Shown: in pieces, positions 6,928 through 7,329 of the stretch
How positions within the stretch are numbered: the stretch's first letter is position 1
How the letters are laid out: every line of letters starts with the position of its first letter
Source: Verrucomicrobiales bacterium
GTDB taxonomy: Bacteria; Verrucomicrobiota; Verrucomicrobiia; Limisphaerales; SXQI01
NCBI GenBank assembly: GCA_028293365.1
Contig: JAQGOX010000036.1
Location: 1-7,329, forward strand
DNA length: 7,329 nucleotides
Direction of reading: 5' to 3'
Translations under genes and position numbers: made by a program
The notes under the pieces: model-generated
Databases searched by the model: none
The model's input: the letters and a program-made list of their open reading frames with translations, nothing else
Told to the model about the DNA's origin: nothing

Positions 6928-6950
6928 TGAATCAAACCTGTTTGGATTCA
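6928..6950. repeat. Imperfect inverted repeat in the spacer, followed by a T8 tract
   Basis: TGAATC-AAAC (6928-6937) is complementary to GTTTG-GATTCA (6940-6950) apart from one unpaired G at 6944, with a very short loop. A run of eight T residues follows 24 nt later at 6975-6982, flanked by CGA and TCG. The gap is too long for a standard intrinsic terminator. The pair may mark a backup transcript end, a protein site, or AT-rich DNA upstream of the gene at 6996. Nothing else recognisable lies between the hairpin at 6816-6860 and that gene. Confidence 0.3.
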
Positions 6951-6995
6951 GTCCATCAGCATGACAGCACGCGATTTTTTTTCGTTATTTAAACT

Positions 6996-7329
6996 ATGAA
7001 GTTTTGTCACCTTAAGCTTGCCGCCGCCCTTTTTTGCACTGGCATTTCAGTTGATGCCACATTCGCGGCGGATACCGTCGGACCGGTGCGCGGGCCGCTT
7101 TTCTCGGCCACGGTTCGGGGACCAAAATCCAATGAAGCAATCGCGATGAAAGGTCTTGTCGTGACACTCGGTGCCGACAAAAAGACCTGGGTTTGCTACG
7201 ATACTGATTTGATGCGGCTTTCGCTGGCATGGACCGGCGAATTCCTGGAATTCGGCAATACCCTTGCGCAGATCGCCTGGCCCCCGCCTCCCCAGGTGAA
7301 AGGAACGCCACTTTTCGCGACGAAATCGG
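6996..7329 (+). CDS. Exported DUF6797-like protein, N-terminal part (3' end beyond window)
   Basis: From the ATG at 6996 the frame stays open to the right edge, giving 111 complete codons. The N-terminus is a Sec signal peptide: MKFCHLKLAAALFC, then GISVDATFAAD with likely cleavage in TFAAD around residues 24-26. The mature part reads PLFSATVRGP, AIAMKGLVVTLG (about 51-62), VCYDTDLMRLSLAWTGEF (about 70-87), LEFGNTLAQIAW, and QVKGTPLFATKS at the edge. This run of motifs (ligand-free 'KGLxVxLG', 'xxxDTDLxRxSxxWTGxF', 'GTPLF') matches my memory of DUF6797, an N-terminal domain of large secreted Verrucomicrobia/Planctomycetes proteins, often joined to haem-binding or cytochrome-like domains. Its biochemical role is unknown to me, and the rest of the protein is not visible. 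There is no Shine-Dalgarno. It follows the LysR gene by 180 bp with hairpins between, so it is probably a separate transcription unit unrelated to the pump. Confidence 0.72.
   Translation, partial: MKFCHLKLAAALFCTGISVDATFAADTVGPVRGPLFSATVRGPKSNEAIAMKGLVVTLGADKKTWVCYDTDLMRLSLAWTGEFLEFGNTLAQIAWPPPPQVKGTPLFATKS

Noticed and set aside
6961..6995. Sigma-70-type promoter for the gene at 6996 (ATGACA followed by TATTTA)
   Set aside because: The -35-like ATGACA is good, but no -10 with an acceptable match occurs at 16-19 nt spacing, so the AT-rich stretch alone is not enough.
7012..7311. Minus-strand frame of 99 codons at the right edge
   Set aside because: It opposes the frame at 6996-7329, which has a signal peptide and recognisable DUF6797-like motifs; the minus translation is Arg/Pro-rich and unstructured.

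Overview
The window carries one divergently arranged efflux locus and the beginning of an unrelated gene. Base composition is moderate (roughly mid-50s % GC by eye) and coding density is high. The rightmost gene starts a secreted protein that resembles the DUF6797 domain proteins, which I know mainly from Verrucomicrobia and Planctomycetes. Together with starts that lack a Shine-Dalgarno sequence, this makes a Verrucomicrobia-like Gram-negative bacterium my best guess. That is inference from one partial gene, and the efflux genes alone would also fit Acidobacteria or Proteobacteria.

Positions 1-5680 (minus strand) hold a complete tripartite RND efflux system apart from the last residues of its outer-membrane component. 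Transcription order is inner-membrane RND permease (5680-2453), periplasmic adaptor (about 2408-1224) and NodT/OprM-type outer-membrane lipoprotein (1227 to beyond the left edge). The genes overlap or nearly abut, so they should form one operon making a single proton-driven export pump across both membranes. The permease has the Asp-Asp pair of the HAE-type proton relay but a serine where AcrB has its relay lysine. The substrate cannot be read from the sequence.

Positions 5681-5936 are a non-coding divergent control region. A textbook LysR-type site (ATAC-N7-GTAT, inside a 7+7 bp inverted repeat) sits just before the regulator gene. It overlaps a plausible promoter for that gene and lies about 67 bp upstream of a plausible start for the pump operon. 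A second palindrome and a terminator-like hairpin lie in the inferred leader of the pump transcript.

Positions 5937-6815 (plus strand) encode a full-length LysR-family regulator resembling the HcaR/BenM/CatM branch. It is the probable autoregulator of itself and the small-molecule-responsive regulator of the pump.

Positions 6816-6995 contain a strong hairpin directly after the regulator stop codon, a second inverted repeat, a T8 tract and no convincing gene. From 6996 to the right edge is the N-terminal part of the exported DUF6797-like protein.

I found no tRNA, rRNA, CRISPR, insertion sequence or phage feature, and no clearly novel multi-gene system. The points most worth checking are the control-region architecture, the altered proton relay and the structured spacer after the regulator.
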